Below are positions 6,109 through 6,528 of a stretch of 6,528 bases of DNA, in pieces. Numbering within the stretch: the stretch's first letter is position 1; each line of letters starts with the position of its first letter. The position numbers and the translations under genes were made by a program. The notes under the pieces are model-generated. The model saw only the letters and a list, made by a program, of their open reading frames with translations, was not told the origin of the DNA and ran no database searches. Origin of the DNA: Clostridiaceae bacterium (GTDB taxonomy: Bacteria; Bacillota; Clostridia; Saccharofermentanales; DTU023); NCBI GenBank assembly GCA_012728535.1, contig JAAYEX010000176.1:1-6528 (forward strand). The letters are read 5' to 3'.

Positions 6109-6528
6109 TCACTTATTCCTCCACACCGGTCCAGCAGCAACCATGTGGTCGTCTCTCGCAGTCTGGGTTTTGCTTCTTCAGGTATGTCCGTGGAAATCAT
6201 AAGAGCATCTGCATTTTCTTCCAGCATTAAACTAATAAGACCGGCTTCCTCCAGAACAGACAAAGCCAGCAGCAAAGACAGATCTGAAGAGTATATATTA
6301 TACCCTTCCCGCAGCAAGCGCGCCATACGTGAAGGTTTGAAAATGAAGGCTTCCTGTCCTCTGCCGCCGACAGCATTTAACAGCTGCCAGATAAAAGGAA
6401 AAATATCCGCTGAAAGTGAATCAGATTTGTTCAGTGGCCGGGGCTTGCTGCCCTTTTCCCGTAATTCCAGAAATGCTATCCAGTCAGCTATGGCTTTATG
6501 GCTCAGGGCATCTTCGTCTGCAGGTCTG
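6105..6528 (-). CDS. recJ: Probable RecJ C-terminus (3' end of gene, cut by window edge)
   Basis: The minus-strand frame is open from the right edge to TGA at 6107-6105, giving 140 visible residues. It starts RPADEDALSHKAIADWIAFL and ends LLLDRCGGISE; the start codon lies outside. An internal ATG at 6326 is not a convincing start, because the frame continues coherently upstream. No catalytic motif is visible. The segment is helical, with a winged-helix-like stretch (SRMARLLREGYNIYSSDL, then LSVLEEAGLI) of the kind found at the extreme C-terminus of Firmicute RecJ single-strand-specific 5'-3' exonucleases. RecJ commonly lies upstream of rel in Firmicutes, sometimes with apt between them. Tight coupling to rel (ATGA overlap) fits one operon. 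The identification rests on context and general pattern, not on diagnostic residues; another protein is possible. Confidence 0.55.
   Translation of the reverse strand, partial: RPADEDALSHKAIADWIAFLELREKGSKPRPLNKSDSLSADIFPFIWQLLNAVGGRGQEAFIFKPSRMARLLREGYNIYSSDLSLLLALSVLEEAGLISLMLEENADALMISTDIPEEAKPRLRETTTWLLLDRCGGISE
6118..6122 (-). promoter_or_regulatory. Ribosome binding site for rel inside the upstream gene
   Basis: GGAGG on the minus strand lies 9 nt before the rel ATG at 6108, inside the last codons of the upstream frame (Gly-Gly-Ile-Ser-Glu). It supports the ATG at 6108 as the rel start and suggests translational coupling across the ATGA overlap. Confidence 0.85.

Noticed and set aside
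6105..6326. Separate 73-residue gene starting at the ATG at 6326
   Set aside because: The same frame is open without interruption to the right edge with plausible protein sequence, and no SD marks the internal ATG. It is the tail of a longer gene.
1..6528. CRISPR array, insertion sequence, tRNA, riboswitch or novel defence system
   Set aside because: No regularly spaced repeats, transposase motifs, terminal inverted repeats, tRNA-like cloverleaf or recognised aptamer pattern was seen. Nearly all the DNA is accounted for by core genes.

Overview
The window looks like an ordinary chromosomal segment of a Bacillota (Firmicutes) bacterium of middling GC content. The evidence is a long bifunctional Rel, an RNase J in place of an RNase E-type enzyme, a LytR-CpsA-Psr (LCP) cell-wall ligase, strong AGGAGG-type ribosome binding sites and sigma-A-like promoters. 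A Clostridia or Negativicutes member seems plausible, but the class cannot be fixed from this sequence. There are no mobile elements, CRISPR arrays, tRNAs or rRNAs.

Layout from left to right: (1) the 5' part of ruvC, minus strand, cut by the left edge; (2) an LCP-family gene, minus strand, just upstream of ruvC and probably co-transcribed with it; (3) an extended -10 promoter for that pair, next to the intrinsic terminator of the gene before it; (4) rpsT, minus strand, with a GTG start and its own good promoter; (5) a 238-bp divergent intergenic region carrying the rpsT promoter, and on the plus strand a candidate promoter with a 13-bp palindrome and a leader hairpin; (6) rnj (RNase J), plus strand; (7) a bifunctional (p)ppGpp synthetase/hydrolase gene, minus strand, whose 3' end overlaps the 3' end of rnj by 6 bp; (8) the 3' end of a gene running off the right edge, minus strand, overlapping the rel start by ATGA and probably encoding the RecJ C-terminus.

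The genes cover DNA repair and recombination (ruvC, probable recJ), translation (rpsT), RNA decay (rnj), stringent control (rel) and envelope assembly (LCP). They are mostly housekeeping genes, and I found no convincing undescribed system. The points most worth checking are: a 15-bp promoter core shared 14/15 by rpsT and the LCP gene; the palindrome and hairpin upstream of rnj; the rnj/rel tail-to-tail overlap with no room for a terminator; the non-AUG start of rpsT; and an Asp-to-Ala change next to the conserved Arg of the LCP protein.
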